A stretch of DNA of 64,000 bases from Prosthecobacter debontii (GCF_900167535.1 NZ_FUYE01000008.1:124001-188000), one strand, 5' to 3'; positions 8,952 to 17,794 are shown, counted from the stretch's first letter. Translations and numbers: made by a program. Notes: generated from the letters alone by a model not told the origin.

Positions 8952-10535
8952 TCAACGCTGCAACCGAAAGACCTTGAGAGTGTTGGCTTCGTTCTGATAA
9001 GGCCTCGTTGCCGGGCCTTCATGAACCAATTTCCAACGATCACTTTTTTGCAGAGCTTCGAGCAAAACCTCTTCATGCGGCCAATGCGCATGATCCTTCG
9101 GCAACTGATCCACAAAAACACAGGTGATCCGACTTTGATCCAAATATCCCAAGACCTCGTCAGGGGTAGTAAAAGCGGCTTTGTAACCTCGGCCTAACCA
9201 ATCGGTCGCCGCCAACTCCTTACTGGCACGATGAACCCGCACGGGGCTTGGCACGCGATGTGGCAGCACAAAGGCTGTTGTGGCAATCACCGCACCTTCA
9301 CCCCGCGGATCTCCAGAAACCAACCATTGCTCCGGACTGTCACCACCCCGCTCATGCAGGGCTTCTTCAACCGCTTGCCGATACCCTGCGACATTCTTAT
9401 CGGGTATAGCGAACCACGGATAATGCAACCACACGATAACGACCAATGCGAAGGAGGCACCCACACGCCAAGAAGCACGGGGGAGCCATTGGTCCAATGG
9501 CCATACAGCCATCAAAGCCACGACAGGTAACAGCGGCATGAAGTAGCGTGTGCTGTAACCTGCGGGCACCAGCAACATGATCGAGACCGTCCCAAGCACC
9601 AATCCCAATAAGGCGGTGCATCGAGCCGCTTGAGTGGAACGACGACTCAACCACAGCGCCCCGCCCAAGATCGCCAAAACCACAATCGGGTAAGACATAG
9701 AAGCTCCCAGACTGGTGGCATAAAAAGAGAGCCCATCCAAAATGTATTTCACCAGCGGTGTATCCACCATCCCCTCTTTGGTGATCTTGGAGGAATAAAG
9801 CATCCATGGCCCCGCAATGACGGCCACGGGAAGGCCTGCCAGCCAAAACGAGGGTTTTTTAAGCCAATCCCATCTCCACAAGCCCACCAAACTCACCGCA
9901 GGGACCAAAGCCAAAGCCATGCCCGAACCTTTGGTTAAGATGGCCGCTGCCGAAGTCAACCCGAACAGCAGTGCCATACTAACGCGCGGCTTCTCACTGT
10001 ATCGGCTCCAGAACTCAACAGCGAGCAAACACAGACAGGCCAGCAACAAGTCCGCCATCACCAGTTGGCTGAGTTTCAGCGTGATGGGCAAACTGATGGT
10101 GATCAACGCCGCACACACCGAAGCCATGGGACTCATCCCCAATCGGCTGGCCATCCGCACAACCTGCATTGCTAGCACACCGCAAAGTAATGCCTGCAGC
10201 CCAAAGAAAACCTCTGGATGCGGCCAGGGCAAAAGAAAGAGTGCCGTAAGCGCATAATAGCTTGGCGGATAATGCCCCAGAGCCACCTTCGGAAAGGTGT
10301 CATAGTAACGCTGAGCAAAAACCAAAGGAGACCCGCCCAAACCTTCAGCCACGTAGTCTCTCACCATCAAGCTGGTCACCGCATGGGCAGGTTCATCTGG
10401 ATCCGCTCCAATGTCAGAAGTCCAGACACCCGTGTGGGTCTGAAAACCGAGCACGGCGGCCGTGACTACAATCAAGACCATGATTTGCAACAGCAAGCCA
10501 CCACGGTTCGCTAGCGTAGAGGAGGAATCAGACAT
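8952..10535 (-). CDS. Integral-membrane glycosyltransferase, GT39/ArnT-like
   Basis: A 527-residue polytopic membrane protein with roughly eleven hydrophobic helices and the architecture of the PMT/ArnT (GT39, GT-C fold) family. These enzymes move a sugar from a polyprenyl-phosphate donor to lipid A, protein or another acceptor on the periplasmic face. The first loop contains an acidic stretch (TSDIGADPDEPAHAV) in the place where GT-C enzymes carry the catalytic Asp/Glu motif. It is followed by YYDTFPKVALGHYPPSYYAL, which resembles the conserved loop before helix 3. A soluble C-terminal region of about 140 residues follows the last helix. The gene converges on the ABC permease with only 5 bp between stops. 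Its acceptor cannot be told. Confidence 0.75.
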   Translation of the reverse strand: MSDSSSTLANRGGLLLQIMVLIVVTAAVLGFQTHTGVWTSDIGADPDEPAHAVTSLMVRDYVAEGLGGSPLVFAQRYYDTFPKVALGHYPPSYYALTALFLLPWPHPEVFFGLQALLCGVLAMQVVRMASRLGMSPMASVCAALITISLPITLKLSQLVMADLLLACLCLLAVEFWSRYSEKPRVSMALLFGLTSAAAILTKGSGMALALVPAVSLVGLWRWDWLKKPSFWLAGLPVAVIAGPWMLYSSKITKEGMVDTPLVKYILDGLSFYATSLGASMSYPIVVLAILGGALWLSRRSTQAARCTALLGLVLGTVSIMLLVPAGYSTRYFMPLLPVVALMAVWPLDQWLPRASWRVGASFALVVIVWLHYPWFAIPDKNVAGYRQAVEEALHERGGDSPEQWLVSGDPRGEGAVIATTAFVLPHRVPSPVRVHRASKELAATDWLGRGYKAAFTTPDEVLGYLDQSRITCVFVDQLPKDHAHWPHEEVLLEALQKSDRWKLVHEGPATRPYQNEANTLKVFRLQR

Positions 10536-10622
10536 GAATGAATGATGAAAAAGACAATTGGAGTCGCATACATCCCATGATCATGATTGCCGGAAAGTGA
10601 AAAATCAGGCTTATTCAAATTG

Positions 10623-11063
10623 ATGAAACCCACTTCGACTCTCACTCTGTGGAAAAAGGTTCTCGTGCCGACGGATTTTTCCGATTGGTCTCAAGCAGCC
10701 GTTCACAAGGCAGCTCAATTGCATCGAGATGCGCAAACGGAGGTTATCTTACTCCATGTAACAGAACCTTCATACGAAGGTCTCCGGATTCACACTCAGG
10801 ACCTGCATGAAAAGATCCGAGAGGAAGCGGAGACCGCGCTCAAGGATCTGGCGGCCCAGACATTCTCAGGAACTGAAGGCTTAACACTGAGGATCATCGA
10901 AGGACGACCAGCCGATGCCATCTGCAAAGCCGCACAGGAAGAAAAGGCTGAGGCCATTTTCATCTCTGCCCATGGCCACTCCGCGCTTAAGCACATGCTG
11001 TTGGGAAGCGTCACCGAAAAAGTCGTGCGCCAGGCGGCCTGTGATGTTCTGGTGATCCGTTAA
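10623..11063 (+). CDS. Universal stress protein (UspA family)
   Basis: A single-domain UspA-like protein of 146 residues. It begins with the family's first strand KKVLVPTDFSDWSQAAVHKA, continues with VILLHVTEPSYEG, and ends with the nucleotide-binding signature region AHGHSALKHMLLGSVTEKVV and DVLVIR. The Gly-x-x-Gly part of the ATP motif is modified (SAHGH), so ATP binding is likely but not certain. I chose the ATG at 10623; an in-frame TTG at 10587 would add twelve residues that match nothing in the family. The gene is followed 23 bp later by an ion antiporter on the same strand, a likely co-transcribed stress or ion-homeostasis pair. Confidence 0.88.
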   Translation: MKPTSTLTLWKKVLVPTDFSDWSQAAVHKAAQLHRDAQTEVILLHVTEPSYEGLRIHTQDLHEKIREEAETALKDLAAQTFSGTEGLTLRIIEGRPADAICKAAQEEKAEAIFISAHGHSALKHMLLGSVTEKVVRQAACDVLVIR

Positions 11064-11086
11064 TTCGAAGACCTTTTGATTCGTTC

Positions 11087-12043
11087 ATGACTTATTCCCT
11101 GATCCTGCTGGCAGCAGGGGTTATTCTCGCTTGGTTTGGCGGAGAGATCTTCGTAAAGGGTGGGGTGGGTCTCGCACTGTGGGCGCGCTGGCCCACGGCT
11201 GTGATCGGCGTCACGGTGGCCGCCTTCGGAACGTCCTCCCCTGAACTGTTAGTCGCCATCCACTCCGCCATCGATGGGGTGCCTCAAATTTCGCTGGGAG
11301 ATGTCCTCGGCAGTAATGTGGTCAATGTGGCTCTGGTCTTGGCCATCGTCCTGGCACTCTCAGGGATGAAGGCAGGCGACAGTGGCATTCGGCGGGACTG
11401 GTGGTGTGCCCTGGCGGTCCCAGGACTCATTTATGCGGTCCTGTGGGATGGCTGGTTTTCCCGAATTGATGCGCTCGTCCTGCTGGCCTGCTTCTTGGTC
11501 TGGCTGACGGTGGTGATCCTCCATGCCAGAGCCCATGCTCGTGCCTATGCCTCCGCCGAGGAACTGATGGAAGGCGTGGAGAAAAAAGCCCCGCTGTCCC
11601 GCTCCATCTTTCTCTCCATCCTCGGCCTAGCCATCCTGATCGGGGCAGCGCAACTAGTCGTGACAGGTGGTAAGGGCGTTGCCACCGCTCTAGGATGGAG
11701 CCCATTCATTGTTGGGGCGGTCGTCGTCGCCATAGCCACCAGCACACCAGAGCTGGCTACCACCTTGGTTTCTCGGATGCGCGGCCACGATGATGTGGGT
11801 TTGGGAAACATCCTCGGCAGCAACATCTTCAACGCCATGTTCATCGCCGCCGTGGCAGCCCTCATTCATCCTTACCCCGTGCAGCTCGGTGAATTGCGCC
11901 CCAGTTTGCTGGCCGGTGTGGCGACTGTTCTGCTCATTTTACCCGGTCGTGGCGGCCATCTCGGCCAGTGGAGGGGATTCGTGCTTTTGCTGATTTATGG
12001 CATTTATATCACTATGACTCTGGCTCAAAACCAGCTGGCCTAA
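11087..12043 (+). CDS. Calcium/sodium antiporter (YrbG/CaxA-like, CaCA superfamily)
   Basis: A 318-residue inner-membrane cation exchanger with about ten helices. It carries both alpha repeats that line the ion path: GTSSPELLVAIHSAIDG with GDVLGSNVVN in the first half, and ATSTPELATTLVSRMRG with GNILGSNIFN in the second. The inverted twofold symmetry and length are those of the K+-independent Na+/Ca2+ exchanger YrbG family. A cytoplasmic loop of about 25 residues separates the halves (AHARAYASAEELMEGVEKKA). It probably forms an operon with the universal stress protein gene just upstream. Ion specificity is from the family only. Confidence 0.92.
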   Translation: MTYSLILLAAGVILAWFGGEIFVKGGVGLALWARWPTAVIGVTVAAFGTSSPELLVAIHSAIDGVPQISLGDVLGSNVVNVALVLAIVLALSGMKAGDSGIRRDWWCALAVPGLIYAVLWDGWFSRIDALVLLACFLVWLTVVILHARAHARAYASAEELMEGVEKKAPLSRSIFLSILGLAILIGAAQLVVTGGKGVATALGWSPFIVGAVVVAIATSTPELATTLVSRMRGHDDVGLGNILGSNIFNAMFIAAVAALIHPYPVQLGELRPSLLAGVATVLLILPGRGGHLGQWRGFVLLLIYGIYITMTLAQNQLA

Positions 12044-12078
12044 CCCGCAGACCGTTCGTTTTCGCCGAAAGATAACAA

Positions 12079-12106
12079 TTGGGATAAATCATAATTTCCA
12101 TAAAAT
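12079..12106 (+). promoter_or_regulatory. Candidate sigma70-type promoter of the large subtilase gene
   Basis: TTGGGA (12079-12084) and TAAAAT (12101-12106) are separated by 16 bp in an AT-rich stretch, about 50 bp upstream of the subtilase start at 12157. The -10 box matches the consensus at five of six positions and the -35 box at four. This is sequence resemblance only. Confidence 0.35.
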
Positions 12107-12156
12107 AAACTTGGCTTAAGGGGCGTAAGAGCCGATGTTTCCAGCATTATCCCGCC

Positions 12157-15100
12157 ATGGCTCGTCTGACTGCTTCTCCTAGACGCCTCCTTCTGCCTCT
12201 TTCCTTGTTGCTTTTGGCAGCAGGGTTGTGGCTGGGGTCCATTATGCTTTCTCAGAGAGAATCGATGGCTTCTGCCAGCGCTGCCAATCCATCCCAGGTC
12301 ATTGAAGCCCACAAAAAGCATGGCCATGCCCCGCAGAGTCCTTCGATATCTGAGCCCAAATCTCCCACGCCCTCGGAAGTTGAGTTGATAGCGCAGCTCG
12401 AATCCGCTGGGCGAGATCTGCGTGCGGGACGCCCCTTTGCCCTGAGAGACCGCGGACAAATCCGCCGCTATCGGTTAGCTCTGAATCAAGTCTATGAGCC
12501 ACAAAAGCCTGTGCATGACCGGCTCCGGCAGATCCCCTCTTACGCCAACGCCCAAGAACTTCTTCAATGGGCGCACCAAGTAGCCACGACCTCGGAACAG
12601 TGGCCGGGATTGGTTATTTACCCAGAAGATGGTCCAGCGACACCTGCCCGTATGCGTGTGCTCACCGGCCAAATCTTGCTTAAGAGCAGCGATCTCAATC
12701 ACGCAGAAGCAGTCGCCGCGACCTATGGCCTGAAAATCACCAATCGCCCTGCGTATGCGCCCCAGCATCTCGTCCTGGCTGCGGCCAGTCCATTGGCTGC
12801 CGTGGACGCCATCGCCTCACTCGGCCAAGATACCCACCTACTGACGGTGCAGCCCCTGCTCATGCGGCAACCGGCGCCCAGCACGGTGCCAGATGACCCT
12901 TACTACCAAGATGAATGGCATCTGAAAAACACCGGCCAGACCAAAGGCACCATCGGACTGGATATCGGTGTCGAAAGCGTTTGGGATCAATACCAAGGCA
13001 CAGGCGTCCGCATCGCCATCGTGGATGATGGACTTCAACTCACGCACCCCGATCTCAGCCCGAATGTGGATATCGGGAATCACTTCGATTGGAATGACAA
13101 TGACACCGATCCCTCGCCCGACACCGCACATGATGTGCACGGCACTGCGGTCGGCGGTTTAGCCGGTGCACGAGGCAACAACAATCTGGGCGTGAGTGGC
13201 GTGGCGCCCCAGTCCACCTTAGTCGGCTTTCGGCTCATCGCCGGCCTCGTCACGGATGAAACCGAAGCCGAGTCTGCCACCCGCGGAGCAGACTTGATCC
13301 AAATCAAAAACAACAGTTGGGGAAATCCTGAAATCCCCTTCGAACTGGGCTACACGGGGGAGCTGATGACTGAGGCCATGAAAACGGCCACCACCGCAGG
13401 CCGGGGCGGGCTGGGCACGGTCTTCGTCTGGGCCGCAGGCAATGGACGACCGCAAGGAGGCCAGAGCAATAAAGATGGTTACAGCAATTCCATCTATGCG
13501 GTCACTGTCGGTGCAGTCAGCCACAAGGGCGCTTTGGTTTCTTACAGTGAAACCGGTAGTAACATCAACGTGGTTGCCCCTTCCCTGGAAGGCAAAGTGG
13601 GCATTGCCACGACGGATCTTGTCGGTATCGCAGGATATAACTCAGGCAGTACCAGTGACTTTTCAGAGGTCGATTACACCAATCAATTTGGTGGAACATC
13701 AGCCTCTGCTCCGATTGTCTCAGGAGTCGTGGCCCTCATGCTGGAAGCCAATCCCGATCTCAATTGGCGTGATGTCAAAGAGATCCTCCTGCGTTCCTCC
13801 ACCAAGCTTTCCCCCAAAGACAAAGATTGGGTGGAGCATCCTAACCGCGACACTTGGGAAGCCCCTTTTCCCGCCATCAAGCATCACCACTCGTTCGGAG
13901 GTGGCTTGGTCAATGCCGCCGCTGCGGTATCCCTTGCCGAGCAATGGCCCAGCTTGGGCGAAATGGTTTCTATTCAGCAGACGGAAGCGGCCGTCTCAGG
14001 CAGCAGCGCTCCTGCAGACCGCTCCGCAAGTCGTGCGATCCAGCCGATGGCAGGCACCCCGATTTATCTGCCGGAGGAAACCAAACCCAGCACGAAAACC
14101 AAAGTGTCTCGCCTCAATGTGGACTTCTCGGAAAACACTGCCCTCCGAGTCGAAAACGTCACGGTGACGGTGGATGCCACCCACAGCCGTAAAGGCGATC
14201 TCACGCTGAAGCTAATTTCTCCCAGCGGCACCGTCAGTGTGCTCGCCTCCGCGACGAGTCGTGATACCGGAGCCAACTACAGCAACTGGACTTTCAGCAG
14301 CATTCGACATTGGGGGGAATCTTCCCGTGGTGTTTGGGCCGTGGTGACCACGGAAAAGGATGATGATGTCAATGGTACGCTGAATGCCGTGACCATCCGA
14401 CTCCACGGCACGGCTTATCCAGACGTTCAGCTTGCCAGTGCCCCCTCAGATGTTCTGGTGGCCGAAGATGCCGCCGCTAGCTTTAACACTGTGATCAGCA
14501 CCCACGGCCGCACCGAGCATCAGTGGCTGAAGAATGGGAAGATCATTCCGGGGGCCACGACAGGGGCCCTCACCTTCAACACCGTCAAACTGACCGATGG
14601 AGGGACCTACACCTACACTGCGAAAAATCTGACGGGCACGATCGAAGCCTCAGCGGCCCTCGGTGTCGTTCGACGCGCAGTCCCATCCCAGCATATTTTG
14701 TTAGGTCACACCGCAACCTTTACAGTGATGACCAGTGGCCCGGATCTCCGATACCAATGGTTTATCGGCAGCAGCCCCTTGCGCGACGATGATCGCATCA
14801 GTGGCAGTCGCACGGCCAAGCTAACCATCCGTAAAGTCGAATCCTCCGATGCCCAAGACTATTACTGCCGGGTCAGCCTGAAGGACCTGTCGCCGATCAA
14901 CAGTGCCTTTGCCACACTCAGCATCATGGTGCCCCCCACCTTGGATTCTCTGGAGTCCCCGGGTGACGGCATCGTCAGCGGCTTGATCGAGTATGCGATT
15001 GAAGCAGAAAATGGAGCCACCGCTTACCGAGCCAGCGGCTTGCCGCCTGGACTCAAGCTCAACACTAAAACAGGCATCATCACCGGACGCCCCACCAAGC

Positions 15101-16281
15101 CTGGCAGTTACACCGTCACCTTCATCGCCAGCAACGCTGCAGGCTCCAGCTCCGCTTACACCTTTACGTGGGTGGTCGAAGATCTGCCACCAGGAACGGT
15201 TGGCACCTACCGTGGTCTGGTGGACAGGAACGGGATCTACAATGGAGGTTACGGCGGCTCCTTTACGCTGACGATTGGCAAGACCGGCAGCTTCAGCGGC
15301 ACGGTGACCCGAGGTAAAACGCGGAGTTCATTCAAAGGCATGCTGGATACCTATGCGGGAGAGATCTTCTCGACAGGCACCATCAGCTTACGTGATCCAG
15401 CCTTCGACGCGCCCCTCAACCTCACCTTTGGGTTATCTGATGATCAACTCGATGGCAGCCTCGGTCTCGAAGAGGATGAACACTTCGCGTCTATCTCCGC
15501 TGCCAAACAATGGACAGGATTACCGGAGAATTTTGAGGATGCGCCCGGGTTATTCAATGTCCCACTGCTTACCTCCCAAATCAGCGACGACTACCCTCTC
15601 GGCAGCGGTTTCATTTCGACGACGCTGACCACGAAAGGCCGAGTCAGCTACAGCGGTCGTCTCGCCGATGGCACCAGCATCACAGGCAGTGCCATACCTT
15701 GCGGAGAGGGATTCCTGCCCATCCACCACATGCTTTATAAAAACCTGGGATCGCTTCAGGGCACACTCACCTTTGACTCCACACTCCCGAGCGTGGATGC
15801 CGACATGGACTGGTTCAAGTCCCCTCAACTCGGTTCCCGCAGTTACAGTTCTGGATTCCTGGTTCACGATCTCACAGGCACGGGCAGTCGCTACACCCCA
15901 CCGATCTCCCCTGCCCTCGTTTTGAGTCTGCCTCTCGTCTCGTTCAATGCGGCACTCACCTTTAGCGACGGCGGACTGTTCACCGGTTTCACGCAGTATT
16001 TCAGCCTGCGCAGCAAAAATGTGGCGGACTTCAGCGGCATCAGCAATCCGCATCAGCTTGCCCTCAAAGTGAATGCGAAGACAGGCATGATCACTGGCAG
16101 TGGCAAAGCGATGGATATCGATCCCGAAAACCCCGGCCTCCTGCGCCAACGCCCTGGCACAGCGGTTGGGTTAATCATTCCCAATCTGAACCGAGCCGAG
16201 GGTTACTTCCTCCTGCCGGAGAACCCGGCGAAAAATGCGCCGATCCTTTCCGGTCGCATGATATTTCAAGAGGCGGATTGA
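12157..16281 (+). CDS. Large secreted subtilisin-like serine protease (S8) with P domain, Ig-like domains and repeats
   Basis: A 1374-residue exported protease. A membrane-spanning signal or anchor covers residues 10-27, followed by a long N-terminal propeptide-like region. The catalytic domain spans about 270-600, with the triad visible as Asp290 (AIVDDGLQLTHPDLS), His328 (DVHGTAVGGLAG) and Ser515 (GGTSASAPIVSG). A proprotein-convertase P domain follows at about 635-755. Then come two immunoglobulin-like domains (about 770-930), a putative-Ig He_PIG module (PPGLKLNTKTGIITGRP, about 963) and a beta-rich C-terminal third starting at YRGLVDRNG (about 1017), seen in other Verrucomicrobial surface proteins. 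It most likely digests protein outside the cell or processes other surface proteins. The gene is monocistronic, bounded downstream by a repeat-rich spacer. Confidence 0.9.
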   Translation: MARLTASPRRLLLPLSLLLLAAGLWLGSIMLSQRESMASASAANPSQVIEAHKKHGHAPQSPSISEPKSPTPSEVELIAQLESAGRDLRAGRPFALRDRGQIRRYRLALNQVYEPQKPVHDRLRQIPSYANAQELLQWAHQVATTSEQWPGLVIYPEDGPATPARMRVLTGQILLKSSDLNHAEAVAATYGLKITNRPAYAPQHLVLAAASPLAAVDAIASLGQDTHLLTVQPLLMRQPAPSTVPDDPYYQDEWHLKNTGQTKGTIGLDIGVESVWDQYQGTGVRIAIVDDGLQLTHPDLSPNVDIGNHFDWNDNDTDPSPDTAHDVHGTAVGGLAGARGNNNLGVSGVAPQSTLVGFRLIAGLVTDETEAESATRGADLIQIKNNSWGNPEIPFELGYTGELMTEAMKTATTAGRGGLGTVFVWAAGNGRPQGGQSNKDGYSNSIYAVTVGAVSHKGALVSYSETGSNINVVAPSLEGKVGIATTDLVGIAGYNSGSTSDFSEVDYTNQFGGTSASAPIVSGVVALMLEANPDLNWRDVKEILLRSSTKLSPKDKDWVEHPNRDTWEAPFPAIKHHHSFGGGLVNAAAAVSLAEQWPSLGEMVSIQQTEAAVSGSSAPADRSASRAIQPMAGTPIYLPEETKPSTKTKVSRLNVDFSENTALRVENVTVTVDATHSRKGDLTLKLISPSGTVSVLASATSRDTGANYSNWTFSSIRHWGESSRGVWAVVTTEKDDDVNGTLNAVTIRLHGTAYPDVQLASAPSDVLVAEDAAASFNTVISTHGRTEHQWLKNGKIIPGATTGALTFNTVKLTDGGTYTYTAKNLTGTIEASAALGVVRRAVPSQHILLGHTATFTVMTSGPDLRYQWFIGSSPLRDDDRISGSRTAKLTIRKVESSDAQDYYCRVSLKDLSPINSAFATLSIMVPPTLDSLESPGDGIVSGLIEYAIEAENGATAYRASGLPPGLKLNTKTGIITGRPTKPGSYTVTFIASNAAGSSSAYTFTWVVEDLPPGTVGTYRGLVDRNGIYNGGYGGSFTLTIGKTGSFSGTVTRGKTRSSFKGMLDTYAGEIFSTGTISLRDPAFDAPLNLTFGLSDDQLDGSLGLEEDEHFASISAAKQWTGLPENFEDAPGLFNVPLLTSQISDDYPLGSGFISTTLTTKGRVSYSGRLADGTSITGSAIPCGEGFLPIHHMLYKNLGSLQGTLTFDSTLPSVDADMDWFKSPQLGSRSYSSGFLVHDLTGTGSRYTPPISPALVLSLPLVSFNAALTFSDGGLFTGFTQYFSLRSKNVADFSGISNPHQLALKVNAKTGMITGSGKAMDIDPENPGLLRQRPGTAVGLIIPNLNRAEGYFLLPENPAKNAPILSGRMIFQEAD

Positions 16282-16297
16282 GTCATTCCAGGGCGTC

Positions 16298-16342
16298 ATG
16301 CCATCGCGGCCTCATCATGAGGACAGGATGCCCTCACGCCTT
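16298..16342. repeat. Double-hairpin repeat unit, copy 1
   Basis: This 45-bp unit resembles the unit at 16711-16755 over nearly its whole length. It holds the shared core GGCCTCATCATGAGG and ends CCCTCACGCCTT. It sits 17 bp after the subtilase stop codon and could double as a transcription end point, although it lacks a clear T-tract. Confidence 0.6.
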
Positions 16343-16386
16343 GGGTAGGGGCGTTGTCCCGACGCACCGCCGAGGGCGAGAGTGAA

Positions 16387-16449
16387 AAGTGGTCTTCAAC
16401 TCTCGTCAAGTGGTCTTCAACTCTCGTCAAGTGGTCTTCAACTCTCGTC
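16387..16449. repeat. Three perfect tandem copies of a 21-bp unit
   Basis: The unit occupies 16387-16407, 16408-16428 and 16429-16449 and contains the core GGTCTTCAACTCTCG. All three copies are identical. The unit length is a multiple of three, so frames across it encode a seven-residue repeat, which explains the spurious open frames here. There is no spacer between units, so this is a tandem repeat and not a CRISPR array. Confidence 0.9.
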
Positions 16450-16542
16450 CCTTCCCTCCGGCTCACGCAGTCGCCCGACCGGAGCGCGTGTATGCTGAGC
16501 GTAGCGAGGCTACTCGCCATTTGTACTCTTGCGATTATCGAA

Positions 16543-16656
16543 CGGCCAAGGCCTCTGCGAGCGTCGAGACCGCACCACCTTTCACGGGTTTTCCTCATCC
16601 TGGGAAAGTTAGGCGAGTAGGCTTCGCCATACTCGCGCTCCAGTCGCTCGGCCTGC
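16543..16656. repeat. Dispersed intergenic repeat, copy A (inverted relative to 40532-40644)
   Basis: About 114 bp beginning GGCCAAGGCC and ending CGGCCTGC closely match the reverse complement of 40532-40644. Shared blocks include TCATCCTGGGAA, TAGGCGAGTA and TACTCGCGCTCC. Its centre GGCGAGTAGGCTTCGCC can form a hairpin with the neighbouring TACTCGC. It is flanked here by further repeats. Confidence 0.75.
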
Positions 16657-16710
16657 GCGGTCTCTCGATAGGGTTGGTAGGGGCGAACTGCGTCTCATCC
16701 AACAAGGTGT

Positions 16711-16755
16711 GAGGCCATCGTGGCCTCATCATGAGGGCAGGTGCCCTCACGCCTT
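16711..16755. repeat. Double-hairpin repeat unit, copy 2
   Basis: The unit contains two perfect stems: GAGGCC with GGCCTC around a five-base loop, then TGAGGGC with GCCCTCA around a four-base loop. It lies eight bases before the stop codon of the leftward MetE-like gene, where it could act as a transcription end or an mRNA-stabilising structure. Copy 1 lies at 16298. Confidence 0.65.
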
Positions 16756-16762
16756 GTTTGCA

Positions 16763-17794
16763 TCACAATTCCCCGCGCACCTTCGCCACGCCAGCGACCA
16801 TGTTCGCTAGTTTCTGCTTGGCGGCCCAGCGGGCGGTTTGGCTGAGGCCGCAGTCGGGAGCGAAGACGAGGCGATCCGCAGGCGCATGCTTTAAACAAGC
16901 CCGCACGGCATCGGCCACGTTGTCTGGGGTCTCGATGTAATAGCTCTTCACATCGATCACCCCCACGGCCACATCGGTGCGTTTGGCGATCTCGCCGATG
17001 ATCTCCAGTTCGGCATACTCGCGATTCGCCATCTCCACGTGCACTTCATCGCAGTGCAAATCCAGGAAGGCTGGGAAGAGGGGCGCGTATTTGCGATACC
17101 CCACGGGATGGCCTTTGAAGTTACCGAAACAGAGGTGGGTGCAGATGCGAGCGCGACCATAACCGCTCTCCACGGTGCGATTGAAGATATCCACGAAACG
17201 GCGGGTATCCTCACGGAAGCCATAACAACTCATGCTCGGCTCATCCACGCAGATCTCTTCCGCTCCGGCTTCGACAAGGTCGGCGATCTCCTGTCGCACG
17301 AGGGGTAATAGCGCCTCCGTGATCGCATAACGATCCGCATACTGTGCGTTAGGCGCGAGACGACCACTCAAGGTGTAGGGACCAGGCACGCTGACCTTCA
17401 GGCGTTTGCCCGAACCGCCAGCCAACCGCTTCAAGCGCTGAAACTCTTCCACTGCACCGAGTCCCCGAGGCGCTTTCAGTTCGCCAATGATCTCGTGCTT
17501 GCCACGCTGATCATGGGCGGGGGGGCCAAACCGACGCGGGCTGGCGGGCTCAAGAGCGATGCCTTCGAGGAACCCGTAGAAGGACAGGTTAAAATCAAAC
17601 CGGGTCTGCTCGCCATCCGTGATCACGTCCAAACCTGCCGCGATCTGATCCTGAATCGCCACCATCGCGGCATCGTCCTGCATCTCGGTCAGATCCGCAC
17701 GGCCAAACTGGTCCAAATGCTGAGCAGAAAACTCCAGCCACCCCGGAAAGGGGTAACTCCCAATGACTGAGGTGCGCAGCGGTTGTTCCTTCAT
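16763..17794 (-). CDS. MetE-like cobalamin-independent methionine synthase family protein (C-terminal domain only)
   Basis: A 343-residue protein corresponding to the catalytic C-terminal barrel of MetE, without the N-terminal half present in the 750-residue enterobacterial enzyme. The zinc ligands are visible: His and Cys in CTHLCFGN and the second Cys in LVFAPDCGLSQTARW. The folate/homocysteine region DGEQTRFDFN and the acidic motif VDEPSMS are also present. Short MetE homologues of this kind exist in archaea and many bacteria and use a thiol acceptor and an often unknown methyl donor. Methionine formation is therefore plausible but not shown. The gene is bounded by repeat-rich spacers on both sides and appears to be transcribed alone. 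Confidence 0.82.
   Translation of the reverse strand: MKEQPLRTSVIGSYPFPGWLEFSAQHLDQFGRADLTEMQDDAAMVAIQDQIAAGLDVITDGEQTRFDFNLSFYGFLEGIALEPASPRRFGPPAHDQRGKHEIIGELKAPRGLGAVEEFQRLKRLAGGSGKRLKVSVPGPYTLSGRLAPNAQYADRYAITEALLPLVRQEIADLVEAGAEEICVDEPSMSCYGFREDTRRFVDIFNRTVESGYGRARICTHLCFGNFKGHPVGYRKYAPLFPAFLDLHCDEVHVEMANREYAELEIIGEIAKRTDVAVGVIDVKSYYIETPDNVADAVRACLKHAPADRLVFAPDCGLSQTARWAAKQKLANMVAGVAKVRGEL

Larger units (their letters stand above)
16282..16762. repeat. Repeat-rich intergenic spacer (481 bp) with dispersed and hairpin repeats
   Basis: No convincing gene lies here. The spacer contains two direct copies of a 45-bp double-hairpin unit (about 16298-16342 and 16711-16755), three tandem copies of a 21-bp unit (16387-16449), and a long element at about 16543-16656 that reappears inverted at 40532-40644. 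A partial inverted copy of that element (about 16478-16517) lies in the same spacer, so the middle is roughly palindromic. Short frames that cross it have repeated peptides and are not believable genes. The layout is that of a mobile or amplified intergenic repeat family. Confidence 0.75.

Noticed and set aside
10587-10622. Upstream TTG start for the universal stress protein
   Set aside because: The added twelve residues do not match the family, and the ATG at 10623 gives the normal start.
16387-16449. CRISPR array
   Set aside because: The 21-bp copies are directly contiguous with no spacers and no cas genes are present.
16354-16620. Short open frame with repeated KWSSTLV peptides
   Set aside because: It is the translation of the 21-bp tandem repeat and the flanking dispersed repeat, not a protein family.
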